DNA from: Lyophyllum atratum | Taxonomy: Eukaryota; Basidiomycota; Agaricomycetes; Agaricales; Lyophyllaceae | Direction of reading: 5' to 3' | Length of the DNA: 64,000 nt | Assembly (NCBI GenBank): GCA_014905825.1 | Contig: JACGCN010000011.1 | Coordinates: 620,001-684,000 of the forward strand | Shown: one piece after another, positions 19,957 to 30,633 of the stretch | Position numbering within the stretch: the first letter of the stretch is position 1 | Layout of the letters: every line of letters begins with the position of its first letter | The notes under the pieces: generated by a model | Database searches by the model: none | Told to the model about the DNA's origin: nothing | Seen by the model: only the letters and a program-made list of their open reading frames with translations | Made by a program: the position numbers and the translations under genes

Positions 19957-21189
19957 TCACGAGAGCGCGTGGAACATCCTCTTGAGCATAGCGGTGGTGC
20001 CATTCGTTGCAGCCGAATCATCGCCCAGTGGGATATCCGGTCCAATTTTTGGGGCGGCATAGTAGCTGAAGAAGAGAATTTTGAACGTGAGGGCCAAGCC
20101 GGCGTGGAGGACGGCGATAGCGATGATTATTAGGCGGGTCGCCTTCGCTTCAGCCTGAAGATTATCTTGGTCAGTATTGCACGGGATGCATAGAGCGTTG
20201 GACATACGGAGGCGAGTATAGGATACACATTGCGGACCAGGAAGTACCCTGAAAGGATGAACCCGAGGATCACCAGCACCCATCGGACAATCGGTACAGT
20301 AATCACGCATAGAATCTATTGTCATCCCACGCTGTAAGTCGATGAGGAGGCTAGGGTAGTATAAGACTCACAGAAACCGGAATCCACACAAACTGGCCAT
20401 AGCCCCAGATTGCCACAGCCTCTACGACGCTCCATTCTCCGACACCCATATATCGGAGCGCAAGCCACAGCAAAACCGGGAGCGCGATACCATATGCATA
20501 TACGAGCGAGACCGCGACGGAAAGGAGGGTAAAGTCGTAGTCGTACTCCGTGCCGGGAGCAGAAAGATACACGGATATTGAGGCGGCTAAACTTGACGAT
20601 AGGAACAGCGTGAAGATTAGGGTGGTCAGCGTCCAGAAGGGTCCGTAGAGGTCGGCGGGATTCAGATGCGTAGAGAGGTAGTCTGTGGAAGTGGGAAGTA
20701 GCGTCGCATAGCACCTTCGAAGCACCTAGTTTGGAGCAAGTGCTGTTAGTCTGGCGGTTCCTTTCCGCAAAGGCGCAGCCAACTGACCGTTTGGGTGTCG
20801 ACGTCAAAATACGGCTGATAGTACTCTACCGTCCAGAATGCAGATGTTGCTTTCCGTGATGGTTGATCTTGCAGGTATCCTGTTGCTGCTCGTTAGTTCT
20901 GTGCGCAGACCGGCTCTGACTTGGCGCACCTCGATCTGCGTTGCCGAGGCCTGGAGACCTTCCCATCGGCGGTACATTCCCTCCTCCAGCACCAGAATCA
21001 TCAGGCAGAAAAGCTGGAAGAAACACGTTAAGTCACATAGTTTATTTGTAAATCCCTGGGGAGCCTGACATTTGAATTGAAGACCTTCGGGGCCTTCTTC
21101 GTGTCTCTGCAGGAGTTACGATGTTAGCATGCATCAGCTCTATACAGAGACCGGCTTACATCGTCAGCCTCAACTTGGACGTAGGCCAT
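19957..21189 (-). CDS. Yip1-domain family membrane protein (YIPF1/2-like)
   Basis: A Golgi/ER membrane protein of the Yip1 family, which interacts with Rab GTPases in vesicle traffic. Spliced exons begin MAYVQVEADD (ATG at 21189-21187), continue RHEEGPEGLQFKSFLPDD, a glycine-rich linker and SAFWTVEYYQPYFDVDTQTV. The Yip1 core follows with LNPADLYGPFWTLTTLIFTL, YGIALPVLLWLALRYMGVG and VEAVAIWGYGQFVWIPVSIL. It ends with two more membrane spans and ATNGTTAMLKRMFHALS. About five transmembrane segments are evident. One intron contains a clear CTAAC branch site. It diverges from the APC permease with 465 bp between starts. Confidence 0.88.
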
Positions 21190-21654
21190 TAATGAATAAC
21201 GTGGAAGGCGTTGGCAACAGTGAGCAAGATGCGGCTGCGGAACTCGGATGTATATTCGGGAGATTCCACGTGGCTGGCTCCTTTAGGCAAGTCTGTCACA
21301 ATTTCAAATTTCTGTGAGTAGTACTATAGTAGTAATGGACGTCGACTGGACGGCGACCTGTTTCTAGGTGTCAGCTCACGAAGATTCAGACTGCAGCTGA
21401 CCGCAAGCAACCCTATCTTTTCGCGACGCCCCTTTGTCTGCTACTTGGGCTACAGCGCCCTGAAGGGGCTGTTCAACAAAGGCAGGCCGACTTCCTTGCA
21501 AGATAATGGGCTGGGCTACGTCAAAACGTATAAATCGTACATCAGTTCGTTCCTTCCCAGAACCCTCCCAGCTCTTTCTCCATTTCTATACAAACTCAAA
21601 CTTCTCTCCAGTCATTAATACCTAACCCTTCAACGGAATCTGTCGGCGCAGCGA

Positions 21655-24458
21655 ATGTCTTATCCCACAGAACCGAACAGTCCTGACACCGAGAAGGATG
21701 GAACGCCGGACTACGTGGAGGAGCAGGAGGTCTCTAGGTTTAATGTTGCAGGGCACACTTCACAATGGATAGCTATCGAGCCACCGCGGAACCTGCTTCA
21801 CCGACGTCAGAAACTCTCATTGGAAATTCTTCCTTATATGTGCTGACTTGCTCCTGTTGATACAGCCCATGCCCAACCAATCTCTTCAGGCCCTCCGTCG
21901 TTCCGGCATTCTCAATTCGATGTTATTCTGCGACGACAGCGGATGCGGCCAACAGAGGGTGGTGGCCTCAAACAGACTGCGCTGCCATCGCGATTCTTAA
22001 ACCTGACGAATGACTTCGAATTTGCCGGATGGGGCTCCTTGATGCGGGTCACGCTTGGCAAAGAAGACCAAAGAGTAGCAGAGGAACGTCTGCAGGAAAT
22101 TCGGCGACAGAGCGTATTGGGACAGTTTACTGCTAGCGCTCTAGCGGGAAACGCGGTCCTTGGAAGCGTGTTTTACGCGTTACCTGCTGTTGTGGCCGTG
22201 TCAAGCGTATAGTCAGTTGCGCCATCGGATTTTCCTCCCTATTTTGCTGAAACATGTTGCAGTTCACCAATATCCTTATTCATTGCCACACTGGTATTGT
22301 TCTTGTGGCGTCCTATCATGGAGGAACTTGGGTCTGCACTGCCGTTGTCAGGTGCTCCATACACTTATATGTCAGTGTATCTCTGACACCCATACTTCCC
22401 TTTTCTAATGACCTTTACAGATTAAACGTTTCGACAAAGTCTTTCGCCCTAATTGGGGCCGCTCTTCTACTTCTAGATTTTGCTGCGACTTCCGTGGTAT
22501 CAGCTGCCACCGCAGCGTCGTACCTTGCTGGGGAGGTGGCGCTTCCATTTCCACCCTTTGTCGGCGCCGTATTCTTGTTGGTCATTTTCACCATCGTCAG
22601 CCTTTGGGGCGTGAAAGAAAGTGCCCGTATTGCATTGGTGGTGCTAATGTTCCATGTCAGTCTATCTTACCTGCAGATGGAATTGCACCTGATCCGTTGC
22701 CTGGACAGTTGGTGACGATGACAACGCTCATAATATCCTCCTGCGTCTACTGGGGCAGGACTGGTATCAGTCAACTCCAGGAAAATTGGCATGTAGGAAG
22801 TGCGCCTTCCTCCAGCGCAGTCGCTCGTGAAATTTTCAACGGCTTCTGCCTGGGTATGCTGGGCCTGACCGGCTTTGAGTGTACGTCCTTTAGCGAATCT
22901 TCTTTCCTTGGCCTTAGTGCCCCTAACTCATCTTCTTCCTCCGACAGGCACGCCCTCGTACGTGGGTCGAATCAAGAGGGGTCAACTCCCTCACGTCCTT
23001 CGGAATCTCCATATACCAGCCATCGTTTTGAACAGCGTCATTATGGTTCTCGTCTTGGCTATCGTACCACTGGAGACTGTGCTAGGTGGTGCAAACGTCC
23101 TCAGTGTGCTTGCCCAGATGGTATGCACCTTTTTGTATCTCGCTCAGCGCGGCTAGTAACCGCTTGGTGGCACTCCCAGGCAGCAGGTCGATGGCTGCGG
23201 ACTTGGATCGTCGTTGACGCGATTATAGTTTTGTCCGGCGGTGTCCTGACTGGTAAATATTTTCTTTCACAAACTGGGACAGGATCCTGACTTAATCCAT
23301 CAAGGCATCCTTAGCGCGTGCGAGCTCCTGGAACAATTGGCGCTCCACAGAGTTCTCCCGAAACTATTTCTAAATTCCTTGCCTAAGACGAAGTCGCCCT
23401 ATGTTTCCGTCCTTTCCTTCGTGGCCTTTAGCGGTGTCGTATACGCCAGCGCTGGCGCCAATCTAAGTATAATATCCCAAATGTGCGTAACACGCGTGAT
23501 TTCCATTCATTCTGTTGACTTATATGGCTCTTCCTAGGTTCTCTCTTGTCTGGCTGACAGTCATGTCGCTATTCCCAATGGCACTTCTGTTGCTCAAATT
23601 CAACCGTGGACGTCTTCCGCGGGACTCGAAGACATCTTTGGCAGTTATTATAGCTGCAATCGGCGTGGCCATAGTTGTCTTCGCTGGGAACATTGCTGTG
23701 AATCCAAAGACAGCTGGGTCAGTCATGCTTATTCCGCGTATAATATCTCCTACTCACGCGATTATATTCCGCAGTTACTTCGCCGCATATTTTATAGGCA
23801 TCGTGCTTATCTTCACCGCCACGCAGAACAAGATCCATCTTCTGCGATGGGTATACTGGATTTACGATCAATATCCTAGCCTGCACGCTTGGAAGTTGAC
23901 CAAGACTTGGGGGAGCAATCTCATCGACTTGATGATGAACTTGAAACGTCAACCTGTTTGCATCTTAGTCAAGACCGACGAGGTACGTCTGCCGCAGATT
24001 GCCCGCAACAGAGTCATCCTGATCCTGATTTCCGACAGATCAATCACCTCTTCCACATGATCTCGTATGTACGCAAGAACGAGGAGACCTCGTGTGTGAA
24101 GATGGTCTTCTTCAGTGAGGGGGAAGAAGGCATTCCTTCCGAGCTAGAGGCTAACGCTAAGAGTCAGTCCCCGCCCTCGCACCCGCGACCTCTTTCTGAT
24201 GCCTTGGCGACCAGTTTTAGACGAAGCATTCCCGGAAATAACAATAGACTTGGTTCGTCTTTCCCTTCTTCGCTGTATCAGGCCGAGGTGCTAAGACTTG
24301 GTTTCCAGGTCATAGTCAATGCCGCGTTCAACCCATCGAATGTCCTTGCACTCTCGCATCGCCTGCAAATATCGCCTTCACTAATGTTTATAGCCTGCCC
24401 TGGTGCCCAGTTCCCGTATTCTATCGCAGAGTTCGGGACGCGCATCATTTGTTTATGA
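21655..24458 (+). CDS. Amino acid permease (APC superfamily)
   Basis: A multi-pass transporter of the amino acid-polyamine-organocation superfamily. The start is MSYPTEPNSPDTEKDGTPDY, with a hydrophilic N terminus containing EFAGWGSLMRVTLG and EERLQEIRRQSVLG. Membrane spans follow over about ten exons, with VVSAATAASYLAGEVALPF, VIFTIVSLWGVKESARIAL, FCLGMLGLTGFEC, IVVDAIIVLSGGVLTGI and VVYASAGANLSIISQM. After the last span (AAYFIGIVLIFTATQNKI) a cytosolic domain of about 150 residues ends SIAEFGTRIICL. The C-terminal soluble domain is longer than in yeast Gap1-type permeases. Substrate unknown. Confidence 0.83.
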
Positions 24459-24647
24459 CGAATATAACGACATATAATTGTTCTCGATTGAGGTCTCACT
24501 GGCTCTAGGTGGCAAGGTTAGAATTGTTTATGGATAGTTGCAAATGTACAGTTTCCGGTATATAAGATGGTAGAGAGAAAGTTGTTCGTGTCGTAAGCTG
24601 GTCGTAAGATTTGTGATGTAGCAGTTCATGGCGAACTAGAGTCCAGT

Positions 24648-25740
24648 TCAAGCCTCAGCCTCAGCCTCAACGGCAAGTTTTTGCACTGAGTCCGGACTCG
24701 CAGGTTCGGCGGCAGGTGCGGGCGTAGCGAACTTGGACTCATCAATTCCCTTCTCCACCTTCGAGACCGTCCGGTTGAACGTCAATATCGTGAGCCCCTT
24801 CGGCTCTCTGATCCTAGACTCCCATTTCTCCGGAAGACGCTCCTCAAGGAGAACGGTCTCCAAATCGCTGATACGTCCGCCGAAGATTGTGAGCATCGTA
24901 GAAGAGCTAAAAGGAAGGTTCGCGGCAAAATTAAGTTTTGTTGTGCAGTACAAATATGCAAAGCTGCGTACTTGGAGCTCCCGAACATTTTGTGGAACTT
25001 GTCCAAAGTAAACTCTGGATTTTCAGCTCGCGCCTCAGCCCGGCGTTTTGAGGAAATGAGCGACAGGTCCGGTATGGTCAGGATGGGTTTCCCCTCGCTG
25101 TCCTTGCCGGTCGCCGAGTCGAGAAGCTCCCTTACGTATGGCACGTGGATTGTTGCTTGATTGGGCTCAAAGTGTAGGTCGCGTCCTATCGAATGAACCC
25201 GCGGCGTTAGATAGACGACGCGTTGCACAAAGGGAGTAAGGGCGTACTAAGAAGGGATGCATCATGCTCGATACCGTTGTGCAGGTCCAAGTCAGCGAGG
25301 TCAAACGTGTCCTTGCTGTATTTCTTTTTCAGCATGTTGGCAGCGAAGTTGGGAACGAAGTAGCAGAAGGTCGGTGCGAAGTTATATGTGGCTCGGATTG
25401 TATGGTTCAATTCCTTGAAAGAGATGTTTCGTCCATCGCGGGGGAGAATGCCTGGTAGATTTAGATACAGACAATCAGGTGATCATGATAGAGAAGAGGT
25501 AGAGTGAAGGTGCTCACCGTGATTCGCCATGGCGTTCAAGGCAGGGCATGAGCATCTGCTATCGCCCTCTTTTGGGGCAATGAAATCTGGCCAAACACCA
25601 TCCGCACCAGGGTGCCCAGCAGGAGTCACCTTGCCAACTTTTCGCTTCGGCGCTACGAGGTTCACCAGAGTGAGTCCGATATCCCAGGCGAATATGCCAA
25701 TATCCGTCGTCACTTTGACAATGGGGGTTACGAGGAACAT
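24648..25740 (-). CDS. Heme-thiolate peroxidase / unspecific peroxygenase (chloroperoxidase family)
   Basis: Peroxidase family 2 (Cloroperox) enzymes use a cysteine-ligated heme and H2O2 to oxygenate substrates. The N terminus MFLVTPIVKVTTDIGIFAWD is hydrophobic, like a membrane anchor or uncleaved signal. The heme region reads CSCPALNAMANHG, continuing into LPRDGRNISFKELN in the next exon. The acid-base motif is NGIEHDASL, of the EHD type found in short-type peroxygenases. Later blocks are SLISSKRRAEARAENPEFTL and IFGGRISDLETVLLEERLP. The C terminus is an Ala/Glu/Pro-rich tail. The usual PCP motif is SCP here. It is convergent with the permease, 190 bp apart. Confidence 0.87.
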
Positions 25741-26109
25741 TATGGCAGGTAGCTTGGAGTCACCTCATGGGTGGTGTGTCTTTTATACTCGTCGAAGAGG
25801 TGAAGCGAATAGTGCGGTCTTGGACCAGTTTGATACAAGTTTGATATGTTCTTCGGCTGATCCGAGCAGCTTCGCGAAGGCAAGCCGCATTCTAGCTGTC
25901 AATTGTGGCGTGGCATCTGACGCGTGCTGAGAAAATCAAGCGCCGATCAGGACTGATTAGATACCGCCATCACAGGGAGTTGTATTCCACCCTGGCCGTA
26001 TTGCCCAGACGGGACCACATCATCTCTAACAATGTTCACATAACTCGTAATGATAAGTAAGTACACACTTTGGGTTAACCTTGAAGCTATTCTGGCAGCC
26101 TCCGAGGGT
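25741..26109. other. Intergenic, no gene seen
   Basis: Between the peroxygenase start and the Nudix stop. Nothing recognisable beyond stop-rich short frames. Confidence 0.5.
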
Positions 26110-27480
26110 TCACCATCGCGCCAAGTCGAATGTACCATGCAACTGAGTGATAATTTTCATATAGTCGGGCTCGTTCTCAGGCGTGATATAGCCCAGACGG
26201 ATGAAAAGATCAATGAGGACTAGGGATAGAATATCTTAAGTACTTTTCGACCAGTATATGGAACGGGAAAAAACGGACCTAGAGCACAGTTAGGTTTGAA
26301 CAGGCCGGCACGCATCTTTTGAATGGTCTCATCATGCGTCAAAAGCTAGCAAAAATATGGTCAATGGCCTTCGTATCGGGATGGTCGAGACCTCGTACCT
26401 CGAACGATTCAACTTCGCCGTCCAGGGGCCTCGGTTCGAAGATCTTCGAATCCACTTCGGGGGGGATCCGGATGTCGTACACGTATCTGGGCGACCGTCA
26501 ATTCAATAGACGGGTAATGATGCCCCAGGTACATACTCCACCTCGGGTTGAAGCCACCCCTTGGATGTCCTGCGTGGTGCTGGTCAATACGACAGTACAA
26601 GTCTATTGCGGTAGATGAAAAGAACCTGAAGAAGTAACTGATGGCTCCGACAGTTCGTATATATTTCCGAGCGATGTCTTCCGCAATGCTCGCCTCTTCC
26701 ATGCACTCCTTTACCAAGGATTCAAACACCGGCATCCCGCTCGGAATACCGCCTGCGACCGTGTTGTCCAGCAACCCAGGAAATCTGAGATGGAAATAGA
26801 AACAAGAGTTGTCAGCTACGGACTGAGAAAGAGCGCTAGTATCCTTACGTTTGCTTGGTACGTGAACGCGTCGGAACCCAGACCCGTAGGCTCTTTTTGC
26901 CGTCCACTTCGAGTTCTTCATAGATGCTCATGTGGACGCCGTATGTTATAACGCCAAAAAGTGCACAGGCTGAGCGCTCCATCTCAAAGACGAAGTTGAG
27001 CGTTTCGCCGGGAGTCGCATGGTTGGGATGGTCGTGCACACCAAGCGGATCGGCATAGACTGGATACAGCTCCTCCCTCCATTTCTTCGGACCGCAGATA
27101 TCCTCGAATAGCAGAGTATCTCTCCATCTCTCGCACACCTCCTTCATGACCGCGGTACGTGTACTGTGGGTATCAAGCCAATCGCGTAAAGATACGCTCG
27201 GACCATTAGCTCTATTTCTTCGCGCAGTGAAGTCAATTTCGTCAAGATTGAGAGCCCATATTTCCTGCTGTCCGATCTCACGACTCCGCTGGTTTTCGAG
27301 CTTCAATTTCTCGATGATCACTGGCCTGAGCAGGCCGATAACAGGGCTATCTGGCGATTCTGATAGGTAGAATGGAACCAGCCGTTCAGAGTCATATGGA
27401 GAGGGCACTGGAGAGGCCTGGCGAACGCGAACGTTGTCGCAAAGGTTGACGATGTCCAGGAAGGATAAGTTGGCAGGCAT
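26110..27480 (-). CDS. DUF4743/Nudix hydrolase (TPK-associated Nudix 20/24-like)
   Basis: Homologues pair an N-terminal DUF4743 domain with a Nudix fold and hydrolyse thiamine diphosphate analogues. The start is MPANLSFLDIVNLCDNVR. Exon 1, to about 26850, holds DUF4743 (VIGLLRPVIIEKL, VCERWRDTLLFEDICGPKKW, ERSACALFGVITYGVHM). The Nudix box is GGIPSGMPVFESLVKECMEE followed by ASI. Then come YIRTVGAISYF, a short exon WLQPEVEYVYDIRIPPEVD, EVESFELLTHDETIQKMRAG, LFKPNCALV and LIDLFIRLGYITPENEPDY. The stop is at 26110-26112 (...FDLARW). All joins are in frame with GT-AG introns. The Nudix signature ends EEAS rather than EExG, as in other family members. A thiamine pyrophosphokinase catalytic domain is not attached. 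Confidence 0.85.
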
Positions 27481-27578
27481 CAGTGACTAAAAACGAATTA
27501 TTTGCCAAAGGACTTAGTGAAGGTTAGCAACTTAGCAGGCACGCGTGATCCCAGTGCGTCACGGTCACATCCGAAATA
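27481..27578. promoter_or_regulatory. Shared divergent promoter, Nudix / TCD
   Basis: Only 98 bp between the two start codons. Confidence 0.55.
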
Positions 27579-29242
27579 ATGAATTTCCACTCACACAGGA
27601 CGCAGCTCATCGCGACAGCCGTTAGCGCCTCTGTTGCCACAGCTGGCCTCTTATCGGCGTACAGCGCATATTCTAGGAGAGAGCGTCGCAAACAACTCAG
27701 CGAGGAAGTTCGCCGGTCCCTTTCGACCCAGAAGACGAACCTTGACGTGAATAGTCGTCCCCCCTCACCTGCCTTGAACCCTCAAGAAGAGTTTGCGGGC
27801 GACTACGATGAAGAACTGATAAAGGAACAACTTGCTAGAAACTATGCCTTCTTTGGCGACCAAGGCATGGCGAAGATCCGAGGAGGAACAGTGGTAATTG
27901 TTGGATGCGGAGGCGTCGGAAGTTGGGCAGCAGTTATGCTCGTTCGATCGTGAGTTGAATATGATACGGTCTCTAGAATTCTAATCCTAATACTTTGAAC
28001 GTAGAGGCGTGTCTAAAATCCGACTGGTCGACTTCGACTACGTCACACTTTCCTCCTTGAATCGTCATGCCACCGCCGGACTGACCGACGTAGGCACGCC
28101 AAAGGTTAAATGCATTGAGAGGACACTCAAGCAGATATCGAGGTGGGTAGAGGTCGATTCGCGGATTGAGATTTGGAGGAAGGAGGATGGGGGGGAACTA
28201 CTGGAAGGTGCCGACTGGGTGATCGGTTCGTATCCTCGCCGCTGTCCTTGCCTCATCTCGTCTCACGAGTCTTTGGCTCTAGACGCCATTGACAACATCA
28301 CAACAAAAGTTGATCTCCTGAAGCATTGCCACGAAAATGGAATCAAGGTATGGACTGCCTAACTCTCGCGGAATGCATATTATTCACGAAGTCTAGGTTT
28401 TCTCATCCATGGGCGCTGGAGCCAAGTGTGATCCCACTCGTATCCAAATTAGTGATATCTCTTACACCATCTACGATCCCCTGGCGCGGTCGGTACGGCG
28501 GCGACTCCGCCTCCAGGGCGTATCCTCAGGAATTCCTGTTGTGTACTCCACTGAGGTTCCAAGTGATGTCAGACTACTTCCTCTCCCCGAAGAGGAGTTC
28601 CAGAAAGGGCCTGTCCAGGAGCTTGGTGTATTCGATGACTTTAGAGTACGAATATTGCCCGTTCTTGGTGAGCGTCCACGCTTGGTATCCGTGCGCTGTC
28701 TAAAGAATTTTAGGACCATTGCCTGCGATGTTTGGGCTCCATGCTGCAACATACATCCTATGCGAGCTGGCTGACAAACCTATACTGAACCCACTGCCAA
28801 TTAAAAATCGCAAGAAACTTTATGAGCGCCTTTTGCGCGACCTCCTCCATCGGGAGTCAAAATTAACCGGTCAGACCATAAAGTCAGTTTCGTGTTACTA
28901 ATTTCCTCTGGATGCCAATACTGACGTATATGTACCAGCAAACTCCCCATAGATGAGGACGATGTCGCGCTGATATTCGAAGACGTGCACCGTGGCCGCT
29001 CTGTTATTCCTCCTCACAATGTTCCCGCCCGGCCAACCCTCGTAAGATGGGACGTCACTAAACCGTTATCCGTAGAAAACTGTGTCGTCATGGATTACGG
29101 GGAAGCAGAAAAGCACATCAAGGAGTGTGGCACTCCTGGACAACCTCTGAAGAGCCCGCAAGATGTATGGGGGAAAGACGTTCAGGCCGTGGTCGATCGT
29201 CGCGCTGAGGAGTTGCGAAAAGAGCGGGAATGGGTAATGTGA
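27579..29242 (+). CDS. TCD1: tRNA threonylcarbamoyladenosine (t6A) dehydratase, Tcd1/TcdA-like
   Basis: An E1-like ThiF-family enzyme that cyclises t6A37 in ANN-decoding tRNAs to ct6A using ATP. The N terminus has a membrane segment (LIATAVSASVATAGLLSAYS) followed by basic residues, as in the yeast Tcd proteins of the mitochondrial outer membrane. Conserved blocks are RNYAFFGDQGMAKIRGG, VVIVGCGGVGSWAAVMLVRS (nucleotide-binding glycine loop), KIRLVDFDYVTLSSLNRHA, DWVIDAIDNITTKVDLL and KVFSSMGAGAKCDPTRIQ. Exon 1 ends near 27950 and at least five introns follow, all joining in frame. The C-terminal half is longer than bacterial TcdA, as in fungal members. Yeast has Tcd1 and Tcd2; which one this matches is not resolved. 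Confidence 0.9.
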
Positions 29243-29379
29243 TACTTTTGTGATCACTATCAAAATCTTATCAGATAAGCGAGTCTTAGATACCGGTCCG
29301 CTATAGCCGATTTGAAATAACACGTCAACCCCCTATTTCGAAATGATTCTTCATCCCTCATTTCCTCTCCGTGTTCTCT

Positions 29380-30252
29380 ATGCAGGCTGTTCATACAGGT
29401 CAAGACTTCGCTGTTACTCGCCTAGAAGACTGGGCGAGGTCAGACGCGTACCACAACTCGTTCCTTCTTGAGAAGGATAATATCTTGGAAGCAACGCATG
29501 CGAACAGTATCGCGAATGGATTGCCAAACATCGCGGTCAGTCCCGCGCAAGGTAAGTTTTTGAAGCTGTTGGCGTCCTCCATAGGCGCGAAGCGTATTCT
29601 GGAGGTTGGTACTCTCGGAGGGTAAGTGAAACGGTTGCGTCCTTCAACGTCACATCGTGACGTAGTTTCCCATGTAGATACTCCACCATTTGGTTGGCCC
29701 GAGCCCTGCCTGAGGATGGAAAGCTGGTTACGCTTGAACTGGAACAGAAGCACGCAAAGGCACGATACTTGTCAAGTATGATTCTAGTTTATGGGGTTGC
29801 TTAGCGGTTGTGACAGGTCGCGCTGGAGAATGTCATCAACGCTGGCTTATCCCACAAAGTCGAGGTGATCGTCGGCCCAGCCGTCGAATCTCTTGCGAGG
29901 ATCCCCTCAGAACCGCCTTTCGACCTCGTCTTCATTGACGCCGACAAGCCGTCGAACGCACGATACTTTACTGAGGCCAAGCGTCTTGTTCGAGAGCGCG
30001 GCGTAATAGTAAGTAGTTCCTCCGCATACTGCATATTATTGCGACTGACCACTGATTCTACAAATTCCACAGATTGTGGACAACGTCGTCCGCTACGGCA
30101 AGGTCGCAGATCCGTCGTACTCAGATCCAAACATCGAAGGAGTTAGGGACTTATTGAAGGCAATCCAAGGCGACAGAGAGGTAGATGCGACCACGATCGG
30201 GACCACCGGAGAGAAGGGCTATGATGGGTTCCTATATGCCGTTCGCAACTAA
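29380..30252 (+). CDS. SAM-dependent O-methyltransferase (caffeoyl-CoA OMT-like, class I)
   Basis: Methyltransferase_3 family, a cation-dependent small-molecule O-methyltransferase. The start Met at 29380 gives MQAVHTGQDFAVTRLEDWA. Conserved blocks are GLPNIAVSPAQGKFLKLLAS, RILEVGTLGGYSTIWLARAL (SAM motif I), VALENVINAGLSHKVEVIVG, FDLVFIDADKPSNARYF (metal and SAM binding) and IIVDNVVRYGKVADP. The stop is at 30250-30252. One intron (29760-29816) needs a GC donor (AAAG|GCACGA) to keep the KHAK-VALENV join in frame. It lies 138 bp downstream of TCD1 on the same strand. Substrate unknown. Confidence 0.88.
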
Positions 30253-30633
30253 TATGGCACGAGCAAGTCAGCTCGGTTTAGTCTCTTATAATCGTCGCGC
30301 ACAATCGACGACTCAAGGACCTGGCGAAGAAGTACATGTGTAGAATGAACCCATCCCCTTGTAGAAATACAGCACCCGAATGTTTTCCGCTACTTGTGCG
30401 TAGGGGGATGAGTGGATTAGCCAGTTGGCACACGCGATGGACGTTAATTGATAGGGATACAAGTTATTGTTATCATTTCTACTAGTAATACAGAGTACAA
30501 GTACAGTTGGTGCTTATTGGTATTGAAAACACTACGGAAGGAAATTCAATGAACGTCGAAATAGATAAATAAGGACGCCGACGGATCTCGCGGCTGATAT
30601 CACAACGGCACTGCCGAGTAAGAATATGTCACC
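30253..30633. other. Convergent intergenic, no gene seen
   Basis: Between the O-methyltransferase stop and the stop of the minus-strand Ser/Pro-rich gene. Only short frames. Confidence 0.5.
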
